From Schnuerera sp. xch1 (GTDB lineage: Bacteria > Bacillota > Clostridia > Tissierellales > Tepidimicrobiaceae), in NCBI RefSeq assembly GCF_019931165.1, contig NZ_JAIOUP010000002.1, forward strand, positions 248,001-312,000: a DNA stretch of 64,000 nucleotides. Reading direction: 5' to 3'. Shown one piece after another: positions 43,761 to 52,785 of the stretch (within the stretch, counting starts at the first letter, position 1; every line of letters starts with the position of its first letter). The notes beneath the pieces were generated by a model. That model had not been told where the DNA came from, ran no database searches, and saw only the letters and a list, made by a program, of their open reading frames with translations. The translations under genes and the position numbers were made by a program.

Positions 43761-44072
43761 ATGGATATGTTAGGTGGATATGTTACATTATTTAACGCTT
43801 TATCCGATGAGTTACGCTTAAAAGTTCTCTTATATTTATATGTTAATGGAGAACGGTGTGTGTGTGATATAGAAAGTTTCTTTGATATTAGTCAATCTAG
43901 TATTTCTTATCATTTAAAGATACTCTCTGATGCTAGCATTATCAAAAAGAAGAAAGTAGCAGTATGGAACTACTATTCATTAAATGAGAATAGTAATGTT
44001 AATAGTATAATAATTGATATTTTTAAAAATATAAATAAAGAGGAGTGGAAAGATAATGTTCCAAATAACTAA
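43761..44072 (+). CDS. ArsR-family repressor of the second permease operon
   Basis: About 103 aa with sensor motif GERCVCDIE and recognition helix SQSSISYHLKIL. ATG 43761 is preferred because AGTAGGTG lies 7 bases before it (a GTG at 43752 is possible). It overlaps the permease start by 17 bases and is the only rightward ars operon in the island. Confidence 0.88.
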   Translation: MDMLGGYVTLFNALSDELRLKVLLYLYVNGERCVCDIESFFDISQSSISYHLKILSDASIIKKKKVAVWNYYSLNENSNVNSIIIDIFKNINKEEWKDNVPNN

Positions 44073-44979
44073 TCTTGTGGATGTAGGAAAAATGTTTTTA
44101 TTTCTAATGGGCGAATTATTGCTACTTTTTATAGTTATTAGCTTTATTGTAGCATTAATTCAAATTTACTTATCTAAAGAAAAGATAAAAAAAATACTTA
44201 CTACACCAAATAAGATCTTAAACAGTATATTAGGTGCTCTTTTAGGTGCTGTAACACCATTTTGTTCTTGCTCAACCGTGCCTATTTTAGTTGGATTATT
44301 AAAATCTGGAGCTCCATTTTCCGGTGCAATTTCATTCCTTCTAACTTCTCCTGTATTAAATCCTGCCATCATAATATTGTTTTTAACCTTCTTTGGATTA
44401 AAAGCAACTATAATCTATACAGTCTTTACATTTTTTATAGCAGTTGTAATTGGACTATTGCTTGATAAACTCGGCTATCAAAAAGAAGTTAAAAACGTTA
44501 GTATCAAAGGAGAAAACGACGATGAATTAGTTTATGAAAATCTTGAAGGAACATTTTTAGAAAAAAACAAAATAGCATTTAAGCATGCATTTACTGAGTC
44601 TTTAGTATTACTTAGACAAGTAATACCATACTTACTTCTTGGTGCTGGTATAGGTTCATTTATCTATGAGTTTATACCTCAAGATTTATTATCTAAATTT
44701 GCTGGAAAGTCAAATATATTTTCAGTGCCTGTGGCTGCTATAGTTGGAATACCTATGTATATAAGAACAGAAACCATGATACCAATAGCAAGAATACTTA
44801 TTGATAAAGGTGTAGGCTATGGTACAATGGTAGCACTTATAATAGGTGGTGCAGGAGCAAGCATACCTGAACTATCCATACTAAATTCAATATTTAAAAA
44901 GAAAATGATGATTGCATTTGTCCTCTCTATTTTCTTTGTAGCTGTTATAACGGGTTATGTATTTAATATAATTATGTAG
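44056..44979 (+). CDS. UPF0718/ArsP-like permease
   Basis: 307 aa with eight predicted membrane helices and the motif FCSCSTVPILVG, plus a second half opening with LLLGAGIGSF. It is a paralogue of the permease at 35236-36240. Family members export methylarsenite or related species. It is translationally coupled to the ArsR before it and followed by a small di-cysteine protein. Confidence 0.82.
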   Translation: MFQITNLVDVGKMFLFLMGELLLLFIVISFIVALIQIYLSKEKIKKILTTPNKILNSILGALLGAVTPFCSCSTVPILVGLLKSGAPFSGAISFLLTSPVLNPAIIILFLTFFGLKATIIYTVFTFFIAVVIGLLLDKLGYQKEVKNVSIKGENDDELVYENLEGTFLEKNKIAFKHAFTESLVLLRQVIPYLLLGAGIGSFIYEFIPQDLLSKFAGKSNIFSVPVAAIVGIPMYIRTETMIPIARILIDKGVGYGTMVALIIGGAGASIPELSILNSIFKKKMMIAFVLSIFFVAVITGYVFNIIM

Positions 44980-44994
44980 GAGGGGGTGTTAAAT

Positions 44995-45132
44995 ATGTCC
45001 GATAAAAAGAAATCATTCTTCTCTAAAATTCGAAAACCTAAAAAGTCTTCTTGTTGTTCTATGGAAATTGTAGAAGAAATTAATGATGAAGAAAACAAGA
45101 ATGAAGAACAAGCAAATAAGAAAGATGATTAA
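44995..45132 (+). CDS. Small di-cysteine protein of the permease operon
   Basis: A 45-aa protein: a basic N-terminal half (MSDKKKSFFSKIRKPKKSS), then Cys-Cys-Ser-Met, then an acidic tail (EEINDEENKNEEQANKKDD). GGAGGGGG lies 9 bases before the ATG. Vicinal cysteines suggest soft-metal or As(III) binding. It lies 15 bases after the permease. It may be a tiny metallochaperone; that role is inference. Confidence 0.6.
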   Translation: MSDKKKSFFSKIRKPKKSSCCSMEIVEEINDEENKNEEQANKKDD

Positions 45133-45137
45133 TAAGA

Positions 45138-45178
45138 AAAATACAGAAAGAATAATTTTACTATTCTTTCTGTATTTT
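45138..45178. terminator. Strong terminator
   Basis: A perfect 17-bp stem (AAAATACAGAAAGAATA / TATTCTTTCTGTATTTT) with a 7-base loop, just after the di-cysteine protein gene. Confidence 0.8.
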
Positions 45179-45409
45179 TCTTATTAATATTATTTTTAAT
45201 AAATTTAAATCATCCATTATACTCACAACGATAAAACATTGACGCAACAAATTCAGCATGCTTTTTTCCGAGTAATAGTGCTAAGTTTATGATAACTGCC
45301 ATAGTTCCGCTTCCTGTAATAGAATAGCCAACTAAAGCCATCTTAACTTTTGCTCTAATCGCGGATATTGTCGCCCCATCTAAGGGCACATCTTCGCCCA
45401 GTTATATTC
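45179..45409 (-). repeat. Degraded coding remnant, repeat copy A
   Basis: On the minus strand an open frame runs from just after the CCG-protein stop to about 45211: GEDVPLDGATISAIRAK, then MALVGYSITGSGTMAVIINL and KKHAEFVASMFYR. It has no start and no assigned family. The 45236-45333 part is repeated, with about 80% identity by eye and in the same orientation, at 52418-52512. The two copies flank the arsenosugar operon. Confidence 0.5.
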
Positions 45410-46519
45410 TCACTTTCCTATATTCTTTCCCTTATATCTATTGAGCCATTTAGTCATTAACCCTTGATTTACTTGTTCCATATCTTGGAAACCTTCATTA
45501 AATAATAAATCAAGTATATGATAAGATTTTTTATCACCCCTACGCATAGATTCTACACATTCTTGACAATAAGTAATTATATATTCTGTTTTTGCTTCTT
45601 CAGCTCTTCTCCTAGTATGGGCACTAGCTATTTCATTTTGAGTAACAAATACCATACCACCAGAGCCGCAACAAAGTGTTTTTCCTTTGTTATACTTCAT
45701 TTCCTCTACCTTAAAACCTAGATCATCTATTATTTTTCTTATGGAACTATGTATTATATCTATATCCCTAGTAGGACATGGATCATGTATGGTAAATTCT
45801 TCTGTTACGGTTTTGCCAATACCTTCTCTGCTATTTGGAATCCCTATATCAGCTAATACTTCCCATAGGGAAACTACTTCTATATCCTTACTATTATTTC
45901 CTATGGTCATAAAACAGTTTTGACATCCTGTTACTATCCTTTTAATATTTTTATCTTTAAATTCTTTTTCAAGTATAGAATAATATTCTTTAAACTTATT
46001 ATCTTTTCCCATAAAAGCTGTTGGTTTTCCACAACATTTAGTATATATTCCAATTCCATCTATTTTAGTTCGAAGATAATTATATGCATTTTCTACTATC
46101 TTTGGACTATAAGAAAGAAGCCCGCAGCCAGGGAAAAATATAGTATCTGATTGTAGATTTTGGATATCAGATGTAAATAGATTAGAGAAACTAAGCTTTT
46201 GATGGAACTCTACTCCGCCAATATTAAGTTCCTTAGGTAATTTACCATCACCCTGATTAACTACATCCCGTCTGAGTTCTAAAAATAAATTCTTTAAATC
46301 TACTTCCTTTGGGCATACTTTAGTACAATACCCACATAACATACATGAGTAAGGCAAGGAATATTCAAAATCCACATTAGAGTTAAGCTCACCTAATAAT
46401 TCCTTTGGAGAATCGCAGAACTTATCTAACATAGGACAACCTTTCATGCACTGTTTACAATCTATGCATTTTTCCTCCTCTTTAATTATCAATTTCATAG
46501 TCTTACCTGATATTTGCAT
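45410..46519 (-). CDS. CCG-domain (Fe-S)-binding oxidoreductase
   Basis: 369 aa. An N-terminal pair of 4Fe-4S motifs (CIDCKQCMKGCPM and CMLCGYCTKVCP, about residues 18-75) is followed by two CCG-type domains (FFPGCGLLSYS ... CCGKPTAF; HDPCPTRD ... CCGSGG). This is the heterodisulfide reductase subunit D/GlpC-like architecture. It ends the arsenosugar operon. It may donate electrons for ArsS or arsenic redox steps; no partner is proven. A start at the internal MKLIIKEEE is possible. Confidence 0.85.
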   Translation of the reverse strand: MQISGKTMKLIIKEEEKCIDCKQCMKGCPMLDKFCDSPKELLGELNSNVDFEYSLPYSCMLCGYCTKVCPKEVDLKNLFLELRRDVVNQGDGKLPKELNIGGVEFHQKLSFSNLFTSDIQNLQSDTIFFPGCGLLSYSPKIVENAYNYLRTKIDGIGIYTKCCGKPTAFMGKDNKFKEYYSILEKEFKDKNIKRIVTGCQNCFMTIGNNSKDIEVVSLWEVLADIGIPNSREGIGKTVTEEFTIHDPCPTRDIDIIHSSIRKIIDDLGFKVEEMKYNKGKTLCCGSGGMVFVTQNEIASAHTRRRAEEAKTEYIITYCQECVESMRRGDKKSYHILDLLFNEGFQDMEQVNQGLMTKWLNRYKGKNIGK

Positions 46520-46634
46520 ATTCTACACCCTTCTTATTAAAGTAATCAAATTAGCCCCATATCTAATGACTCTGGTAATCTATCATAAAAATAGAAGGGT
46601 CACCTCTTTTTTTGAAGCAACCCCTGTATAATTT

Positions 46635-47321
46635 TTATTTTACAGATTTCTTATTCCTATCAGTCCAAATCTTTCTAACAGTATATACTAATGCACTGAT
46701 TCCAAATAAGAGTAATAACCCTCTTACAAATGTAGATGGATCAGAGGACTTAGCTGAAGCATAGGAATAAACAATAGTTGCTGGCAATTGCCCAAGACCT
46801 GTAGCTAAGAAAAACCCACCAAATTTCATAGGTGTTAATCCTGCTGCATAACTAATGGGGTCAAATGGTACAAATGGCAAAAGCCTCGCTACAAGTATAG
46901 TGTTTTTTCCGTATTTTTCAAAAAAAACTTCTACATCGTCAAGAGCCATCTTACTAGCAAATTTCTCAGCGACTCCTCTTCCATAAAGTCTTGAAATTCC
47001 AAAACATATAGCTGCACCAGCCATGGCACTAGACCAAGATAGTATAGCTCCTCTCCACCATCCCCAAATAGCTGCATTTGCAAAAGTTATAAAAAAGGCA
47101 GGTATCGGAGCAGCAATAGATTGCAAAATCATCATCATAAAAGAAATGACTACAGCCCAAACTCCAAAAGATCTAATATATTCCTTTACCGATTCTACAT
47201 CTTTAAATGCGCCAATCATGTTTTTCAAACCAACATTTAGTGGTTTAACAAAAACAAACAACAGTATCACTACGACTAAAAGTAAAATTTTTATAAACGT
47301 AGATTTTTTAATTTTATTCAT
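46635..47321 (-). CDS. TVP38/TMEM64 family membrane protein (copy 1)
   Basis: 228 aa with about six membrane segments and the VTT/SNARE-associated core (FFITFANAAIWGWWRGAILS; RLLPFVPFDPISYAAGL). Its start lies next to the second copy's stop. Members are often found in arsenosugar clusters; activity is unknown, with lipid or small-molecule transport suggested for the wider DedA superfamily. Confidence 0.82.
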   Translation of the reverse strand: MNKIKKSTFIKILLLVVVILLFVFVKPLNVGLKNMIGAFKDVESVKEYIRSFGVWAVVISFMMMILQSIAAPIPAFFITFANAAIWGWWRGAILSWSSAMAGAAICFGISRLYGRGVAEKFASKMALDDVEVFFEKYGKNTILVARLLPFVPFDPISYAAGLTPMKFGGFFLATGLGQLPATIVYSYASAKSSDPSTFVRGLLLLFGISALVYTVRKIWTDRNKKSVK

Positions 47322-48011
47322 TTATACCCTCCCAATATCTTTATGGTATCTCTTTGCAATAATTACAAATACTAGGATTGATAATATAAGTCTTATAAAT
47401 GTCGTTCTCATTTCATAGCTATAGCTATAATAACCTTTCTTTATTGAATAGGATACAGTTGTAAGGATAATCCAAACAATTGAGTTTAGCATATACTTTT
47501 TTGAATCTAATTGTATAATCCCAGCAACATAACTGATTAAATCAAAATTTAATGGTAAAATTCTAATAAATACATGTACTAAGCCACTACTTCTCATATA
47601 ATTGGTTGTGATTTCACTTATATTTAACTTCTTTATGATTAATTCTATTCTGTTAGATAATAAGGTTTTACCAATATCATAACAAATATAAGCTCCGATA
47701 ATCCTACCTATAAGACTTAAACCAAGTCCAATTAATTCACCAAATACCTTTATGTTTGCAAAAATCATAATTTCATACTTAAAAGGAAAGATCAATGCTT
47801 GCAATAACATTAAAGCAATAGAAACTGCTGGTCTAATGATATCATAAGAGTTTAGATATCCTATTATAGACTCTGAACTCTTTGAAGTAAATAACATAAC
47901 AGTTTCGCTACTGAAAGCCTTAAAGGGCTCATAGGCGATATAAAGTACTGCTGCTGATAATAAAATAGTTAGGTATATATAGCTTTTTTTAGTTCTTCTT
48001 GTACTTTCCAA
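47322..48011 (-). CDS. TVP38/TMEM64 family membrane protein (copy 2, divergent)
   Basis: 229 aa, several membrane segments, and the same late motif in weaker form (RILPLNFDLISYVAGI). It is the more divergent of the pair, and the two genes are directly adjacent. They could form a heteromeric membrane protein; that is inference. Confidence 0.75.
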   Translation of the reverse strand: MESTRRTKKSYIYLTILLSAAVLYIAYEPFKAFSSETVMLFTSKSSESIIGYLNSYDIIRPAVSIALMLLQALIFPFKYEIMIFANIKVFGELIGLGLSLIGRIIGAYICYDIGKTLLSNRIELIIKKLNISEITTNYMRSSGLVHVFIRILPLNFDLISYVAGIIQLDSKKYMLNSIVWIILTTVSYSIKKGYYSYSYEMRTTFIRLILSILVFVIIAKRYHKDIGRV

Positions 48012-48028
48012 CTTTTAATACCCTATGA

Positions 48029-48970
48029 TTAGTTCTCTACTTCATTGTGAACACACCATGTGTTATAGGAACCTTCATAATTTTTTACAACTTCATAATC
48101 TAACATTTCCATAATCAATTGTGTATAAGCCGATCTAATTCCAGAAGTACAATAAGCAACTACTTTATCAGTCTTTTTAATATTTGCATTTTCAAATAGC
48201 GAAGTAATCTCCTCATTTGATTTTAAATATCCATCAGAATCAAATAAATCTATAAATCTTACTTGAATCGCTCCAGGTAAACGTCCACCTTTTGCTTCTC
48301 CATAATGAACTCCACCATTATATTCCTTATCTTCACGGACATCAAGCATTATATAATCATCATATGATACTTCTAATTCTTTTGTATTAATAACATGTTC
48401 ATAGTCCAATGCATCTATTGCTACTTCTACAGGATCAAGTTTTTTAACATCCTTTGACTTAGGTAACCCAATATCTTGAAGAGCTTTTAATCCTCCATCA
48501 ACCATCCTTACATTCTCATAACCTGCTGCTCTAAGCGTCCACAGAATTCTACCATCTTCACCCCAACCCTTTGGCCCTTCTGCAAACAAAATTATTTCTT
48601 TATCTTTTGATAACCCTAATTCACCTAGTTTTTTAGATAGTACTTCCGGTTCAAGGATTAAACCCCAATCATAATCTCCTTTTTTTGCATTTTCAATATT
48701 AGATAGATTTTGCCATGTAGTAGTAATTGCTCCTTCTATTGTACCTTTCTTTGTAGCTTCTTCACCTCTAGCATCCATTAATATAACATTATCGTCTCCA
48801 TAATGTTCCTTTACATAATTTGCATCTACAATATATTTACCTGTAAATACAGATTCTTTTGATGTTCCTTCATTATTCGTAGCTTGTTCATTACTGCAAG
48901 CTACCATTGAAAAAGTTAATACAAATGCTAATACTAAAAATAACAATTTTTTAATCTTCATTAAAGCCAT
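48029..48970 (-). CDS. Rhodanese-domain lipoprotein (sulfurtransferase-like)
   Basis: 313 aa. A signal peptide with lipobox FSMVACSN (Cys25) anchors it outside the membrane. Two rhodanese domains follow. The first lacks the catalytic Cys (ILFAEGPKGWG); the second has it in VAYCTSGIRS, the normal arrangement of tandem-domain sulfurtransferases. Its placement in the arsenosugar operon suggests extracytoplasmic sulfur or thio-arsenic chemistry, which is speculative. Confidence 0.87.
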   Translation of the reverse strand: MALMKIKKLLFLVLAFVLTFSMVACSNEQATNNEGTSKESVFTGKYIVDANYVKEHYGDDNVILMDARGEEATKKGTIEGAITTTWQNLSNIENAKKGDYDWGLILEPEVLSKKLGELGLSKDKEIILFAEGPKGWGEDGRILWTLRAAGYENVRMVDGGLKALQDIGLPKSKDVKKLDPVEVAIDALDYEHVINTKELEVSYDDYIMLDVREDKEYNGGVHYGEAKGGRLPGAIQVRFIDLFDSDGYLKSNEEITSLFENANIKKTDKVVAYCTSGIRSAYTQLIMEMLDYEVVKNYEGSYNTWCVHNEVEN

Positions 48971-49081
48971 CTCCTTATTTAATTAAGTAAAATATCTGCC
49001 CTACTAATTTGAGTTAATTCTTAAGCACCTTCATACATCATCCCCTTTCATGTAAAAATATGACTGTCTTTCCTTCTCTCC

Positions 49082-49780
49082 TTAACCATTAGATAATATC
49101 GTATTATCACCCATAATCTTTTCCAAATAGTCAACTGTATTTTTAGGCAAAACCTTGTCCAAGAAATACCCACTATTTACTTTTTCTTTAAAACTAATTA
49201 TATCTTCCTTTGTATCAATATCCAGATGCTTACTAACTAGTCCAATACTTAAATCTAAATTATTTGCTATATGCATAGTGCCCTCAAAAACCGATTTTTT
49301 ACCCCATTTTATACTTTCATCAAACACCTCTTTATATAACCTTTTCATTCCTATTAGATAATAACCGCCATCAAATGTGGTCCCTAGACATATGTCATTG
49401 CTCTCTAACATTTCAAATCCTTTAATTATATCCTCTGGTTGCATGCTAGGTATATCAGAGCCTATTAATACAATCTTTTCATATCCCAAGTTAAACACAC
49501 TCTTAAAAGCATTTTCCATTCTTTCACCTAAAGTCTCTCCTACTTGAGGAAATGATTTGGTATATTTAGGCATAATGTTTTCTATAATATTCAAACTGCC
49601 TTCTGGTGTATAGGTTAAATAAATATCAACATCTTCCTTAATGTACTCAAAAATATTGAACAAATCTAACAAAAAGCATTTATGAATTTCCGCACATTCT
49701 TCTCTAGTAAATATATCCATTAATCTAGTCTTAGTTTTGCCTGGTATAGGTATTCTTGTCATAAGTATTAGCGCATTCAT
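49082..49780 (-). CDS. TIGR04282-type arsenosugar glycosyltransferase
   Basis: 232 aa of the DUF2064/nucleotidyl-glycosyltransferase fold. MTRIPIPGKTKTRL is the N-terminal nucleotide-binding signature, and LIGSDIP and TFDGGYYLIG are the metal and sugar-binding motifs. This family co-occurs with ArsS and is annotated as arsenosugar-biosynthesis glycosyltransferase; the acceptor is not established. Its ATG overlaps the stop of the second glycosyltransferase gene by one base. Confidence 0.88.
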   Translation of the reverse strand: MNALILMTRIPIPGKTKTRLMDIFTREECAEIHKCFLLDLFNIFEYIKEDVDIYLTYTPEGSLNIIENIMPKYTKSFPQVGETLGERMENAFKSVFNLGYEKIVLIGSDIPSMQPEDIIKGFEMLESNDICLGTTFDGGYYLIGMKRLYKEVFDESIKWGKKSVFEGTMHIANNLDLSIGLVSKHLDIDTKEDIISFKEKVNSGYFLDKVLPKNTVDYLEKIMGDNTILSNG

Positions 49781-50475
49781 TATCTGGCCTCCCTATAAAT
49801 TTTATTGAGTTTAGAAGGAGAGACTCCTAGTACATATAGTATTTTAATCTTATGCATTAGAAGCAAGGTCCTAAGCTGGCCTCCGTTTTTAAACCTTCTT
49901 GCTGATGTGCCTATTTTTATATCAAGCAATTTCATATTTCCTTTTTTCTCCATCCTTTTAGATATATCCCAATCTTCCATTAAGTCTATTTCCTCATATC
50001 CTTCAATCTCATTAAATATGTCCCTTCTAATAAATAAACCTTGATCTCCAAAGTACAGTCCCAAGTATTTAGCCCTCCAATTAGAAGTTCTAGATAAAAA
50101 TCTCATGAATTTAGTATCATAGTCATAAAAAAACAGGGAAAAGCCTCCCCCAATATATCCTTCATTAATAGCACTTTCTATCTCATACAGGGAATTTTCA
50201 GACACCATAGAATCAGAATGAACAAACCATAGTATATTTCCTTCTGCTATTTTAGCACCTTTATTCATTTGATTAGCTCTTCCTTTTTTGCTTTTCACTA
50301 CTTTACAAAATTCAGAGGCTATTTCTATTGTATTATCATTGCTACCACCATCAATAACAATTAATTCCTTTTCTCCACTAAGACTATTAAGCTGCTTGAG
50401 GAGTTTCTCTATAGTTTTCTCTTCATTCAATGAAGGCACAATTATTGAAACCAAAGTACCACGTCCTTCGATCAA
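49780..50475 (-). CDS. TIGR04283-type arsenosugar glycosyltransferase
   Basis: 231 aa of the GT-2 (GT-A) fold: VSIIVPSLNEEKTI, VIDGGSNDNT, the DxD-like HSDSMV, and the later FGDQGLF and EDWDISKRM. It co-occurs with TIGR04282 and ArsS. It probably adds or processes a sugar in making organoarsenicals; the exact step is not known. Confidence 0.88.
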   Translation of the reverse strand: MIEGRGTLVSIIVPSLNEEKTIEKLLKQLNSLSGEKELIVIDGGSNDNTIEIASEFCKVVKSKKGRANQMNKGAKIAEGNILWFVHSDSMVSENSLYEIESAINEGYIGGGFSLFFYDYDTKFMRFLSRTSNWRAKYLGLYFGDQGLFIRRDIFNEIEGYEEIDLMEDWDISKRMEKKGNMKLLDIKIGTSARRFKNGGQLRTLLLMHKIKILYVLGVSPSKLNKIYREAR

Positions 50476-50498
50476 AAAAATAAAATATTATTAAACTC

Positions 50499-51173
50499 TT
50501 ATTTCTCTTCACTTATACTTTCTCTTCTCATTTTATATATCTTTTTTATAATAAATGATACTATAAATAATACTATTAGCATGGTTATTGCTTGGTAAAA
50601 TCCTTTTGAACCAATTTCATTAGCTTTATCTCCAAGGTTTGTATATACAATGATTCCGGGAAGTGAACCAATTACTGTTGCCATAGAAAAATCTTTCAAT
50701 CTAATGTCAGACAAACCGGCGCTATAGCTAACTACTTTAAAAGGAAATAAAGGTATAAGTCTAAGAATTAGAATCACTAAAAGTCCACCTATTTTATTAT
50801 CCTTATTAAACAAAACTAAATCATTTTTGATTAACTTTTTTACAGCTTCACGCCCAAGCTTTCTAGATATTATAAATGCAATAATACCTCCAAGAAGTGA
50901 ACCTATGGACGTAAGAATAGTCCCCCCCACTAATCCATATACCATACCTCCACCTATTACAAGCACTGAATCTGGAAATAATACAAGGGGCAGCAATGCT
51001 AACAATATTATATATACTACTGGACCTAAACTTCCCTTGCTTAAAATAAACTCCTTTATATCCCCAGGACCGTAGTCATTAATATTAAATTTATTAAACA
51101 AAAATACTATGGAAACAATAATGATTACGAAGATAATTATTTGTAATAAGGACTTATCTACTTTCCTTTCCAT
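50499..51173 (-). CDS. TVP38/TMEM64 family membrane protein (copy 3)
   Basis: 224 aa with the core motifs VLVIGGGMVYGLVGGTILTS and LRLIPLFPFKVVSYSAGLSD, and about six membrane segments. It lies between arsS and the glycosyltransferases. It is the third member of this family in the operon; each is distinct, so they are not recent duplicates. Confidence 0.82.
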   Translation of the reverse strand: MERKVDKSLLQIIIFVIIIVSIVFLFNKFNINDYGPGDIKEFILSKGSLGPVVYIILLALLPLVLFPDSVLVIGGGMVYGLVGGTILTSIGSLLGGIIAFIISRKLGREAVKKLIKNDLVLFNKDNKIGGLLVILILRLIPLFPFKVVSYSAGLSDIRLKDFSMATVIGSLPGIIVYTNLGDKANEIGSKGFYQAITMLIVLFIVSFIIKKIYKMRRESISEEK

Positions 51174-51237
51174 CCGCTTCGACGCTCCTTCCTTTTAGTT
51201 TGTTGGACCATCTAACCATAAGACTTTGGCGTTCTGG

Positions 51238-52173
51238 CTAAGTAAGCCCGCCACCACAACTAGAACCAGCTGCGGCTGTACATCCATAACAATGATTTTC
51301 AAATACAATTTCTCTATCTAAGGTTTCCACCTCTAACAATTCCTTTAGATTTTGTGGACCATTTGCTTGAAGTCCTAACATTTGATTAAAATCACAGTCA
51401 TAAATAATTCCTCGGTAATCTACAGAAATCTGACTTCTACACATAATTTTCTTTGCGGCTTCCCCATTATAGTTGTCTTCCAGCGTATTCATATAATCTT
51501 CTAATAAATTTTCACTCCTTAAATGCTGTGCAAAACGACCTATAGGAAGGTTGGTAATGGCATAGAGATGGTTGAATTTAATTCCATGGTTTTCTCCTAG
51601 AACTTTTTTATATTCATTCTCCAGTTCTTCTTGGCTTCCTGGTAAGAAATCTCCTCCAGGGTTATGTACTAGATTTAGTTCTAGGTCTTCCTCTATTCCA
51701 TAACCAGCTGCATTGAGATTTTTAAGGACTGAAACACAAGCAGTAAAGGTATCGTCCCCCCTCATGGCATCAGTATTTTCCTTTGTATAGCATGGAAAAG
51801 ATGCAACCAAGGTTACCTTATTTTTTACATAAAAATCAATATAATCCTTATAGCTCTTCTCTTCTAGGATAGCTAAATTAGTTCTCACTATAATAGTATC
51901 CACATAATTTCTTCCATTTTCTATAAGATATTTAAAGTTAGGATTCATGGCTGGTTCTCCCCCAGTGATATCCAATACCTCGAAATTAAACTTTTTTAAT
52001 ACTGCCAGTACCTGATCTACAGTTTTCTTAGACATAACTTCAGATCTGTTAGGTCCAGCATTGACATGGCAGTGGGTACAAGTCAAATTACAAACCTTCC
52101 CTAAATTTACTTGTAATGTAGTAATAGAGGTTGTCCTTCTACACGAGTCCTCTATTTTATCTATAAATTTCAT
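51238..52173 (-). CDS. arsS: Arsenosugar biosynthesis radical SAM protein
   Basis: 311 aa. The radical SAM cluster motif CNLTCTHC (Cys28, Cys32, Cys35) is followed by the GGEP element (DITGGEPAMN) and a C-terminal auxiliary-cluster region CYGCTAAAGSSCGGG. In the ArsS family this C-terminal site is Cys or, in some members, selenocysteine; here it is Cys. ArsS is thought to transfer a 5'-deoxyadenosyl group to methylated arsenic, the first step to arsenosugars. It heads an eight-gene minus-strand operon. arsM in the same island could supply the substrate. Confidence 0.92.
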   Translation of the reverse strand: MKFIDKIEDSCRRTTSITTLQVNLGKVCNLTCTHCHVNAGPNRSEVMSKKTVDQVLAVLKKFNFEVLDITGGEPAMNPNFKYLIENGRNYVDTIIVRTNLAILEEKSYKDYIDFYVKNKVTLVASFPCYTKENTDAMRGDDTFTACVSVLKNLNAAGYGIEEDLELNLVHNPGGDFLPGSQEELENEYKKVLGENHGIKFNHLYAITNLPIGRFAQHLRSENLLEDYMNTLEDNYNGEAAKKIMCRSQISVDYRGIIYDCDFNQMLGLQANGPQNLKELLEVETLDREIVFENHCYGCTAAAGSSCGGGLT

Positions 52174-52785
52174 TGAATTGTCTCCTACTCTCGTTTAATT
52201 TGTAATTTCTCATCCTTAATTTTTCTATACTAGCTATTGTTAATAATATCACATGAATTCTTATGAGTAAATTAGGAAAACTTAATAACAAGGGGTAATG
52301 TTATTAATCTTATCTATTCACCAACTCCTTCAACTTGTATAAAGATATCCATCCATCTTATAATACGAACTTTAAAAAACATAATTTTTCTTTATCTAAT
52401 AATAATTTATATTAATACAACAAATTCATCATACTCTTTTCTATAGTAATAGTGTAGAGTTTATGATAACAACCATAGTTTACGCTTCCTATAATAGAAT
52501 AGCCATTACTGGATTTAAAGACTATAATGCATCAATTATAATTCCAATAATATTGAAACTTTCAAACTACAAAAACAATAAACTTTATCATTTCTATACT
52601 ATCTTGTTTTTTCAGGTTCATTTATATATTGATTAAATACAGGAAGGTATATTGTTCTTTTTCTGATGTTATATAAATTCTTAAAGTGAGTCCTTCTTGT
52701 AGGTTCACCCTGAACTCCACCTCAGTCCATGTAAAAGACAAACTATCCTCTTGGCGGATAGCTTATCTTCTTCACTTATATCCCA
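52174..52785 (-). repeat. Intergenic region with repeat copy B and a short open frame
   Basis: 52418-52512 repeats 45236-45333 in the same orientation with scattered changes and no intact frame (NGYSIIGSVNYG...). Between 52622 and 52741 a minus-strand frame opening at TTG reads TEVEFRVNLQEGLTLRIYIT to a stop, perhaps a remnant of the element's next gene. The arsS promoter should lie near 52200-52270, but no strong -35/-10 pair was seen. Confidence 0.45.

Noticed and set aside
51238-51250. ArsS stop as a hidden selenocysteine codon
   Set aside because: The stop is TAG, not TGA, and the Cys of the C-terminal motif is already present upstream.
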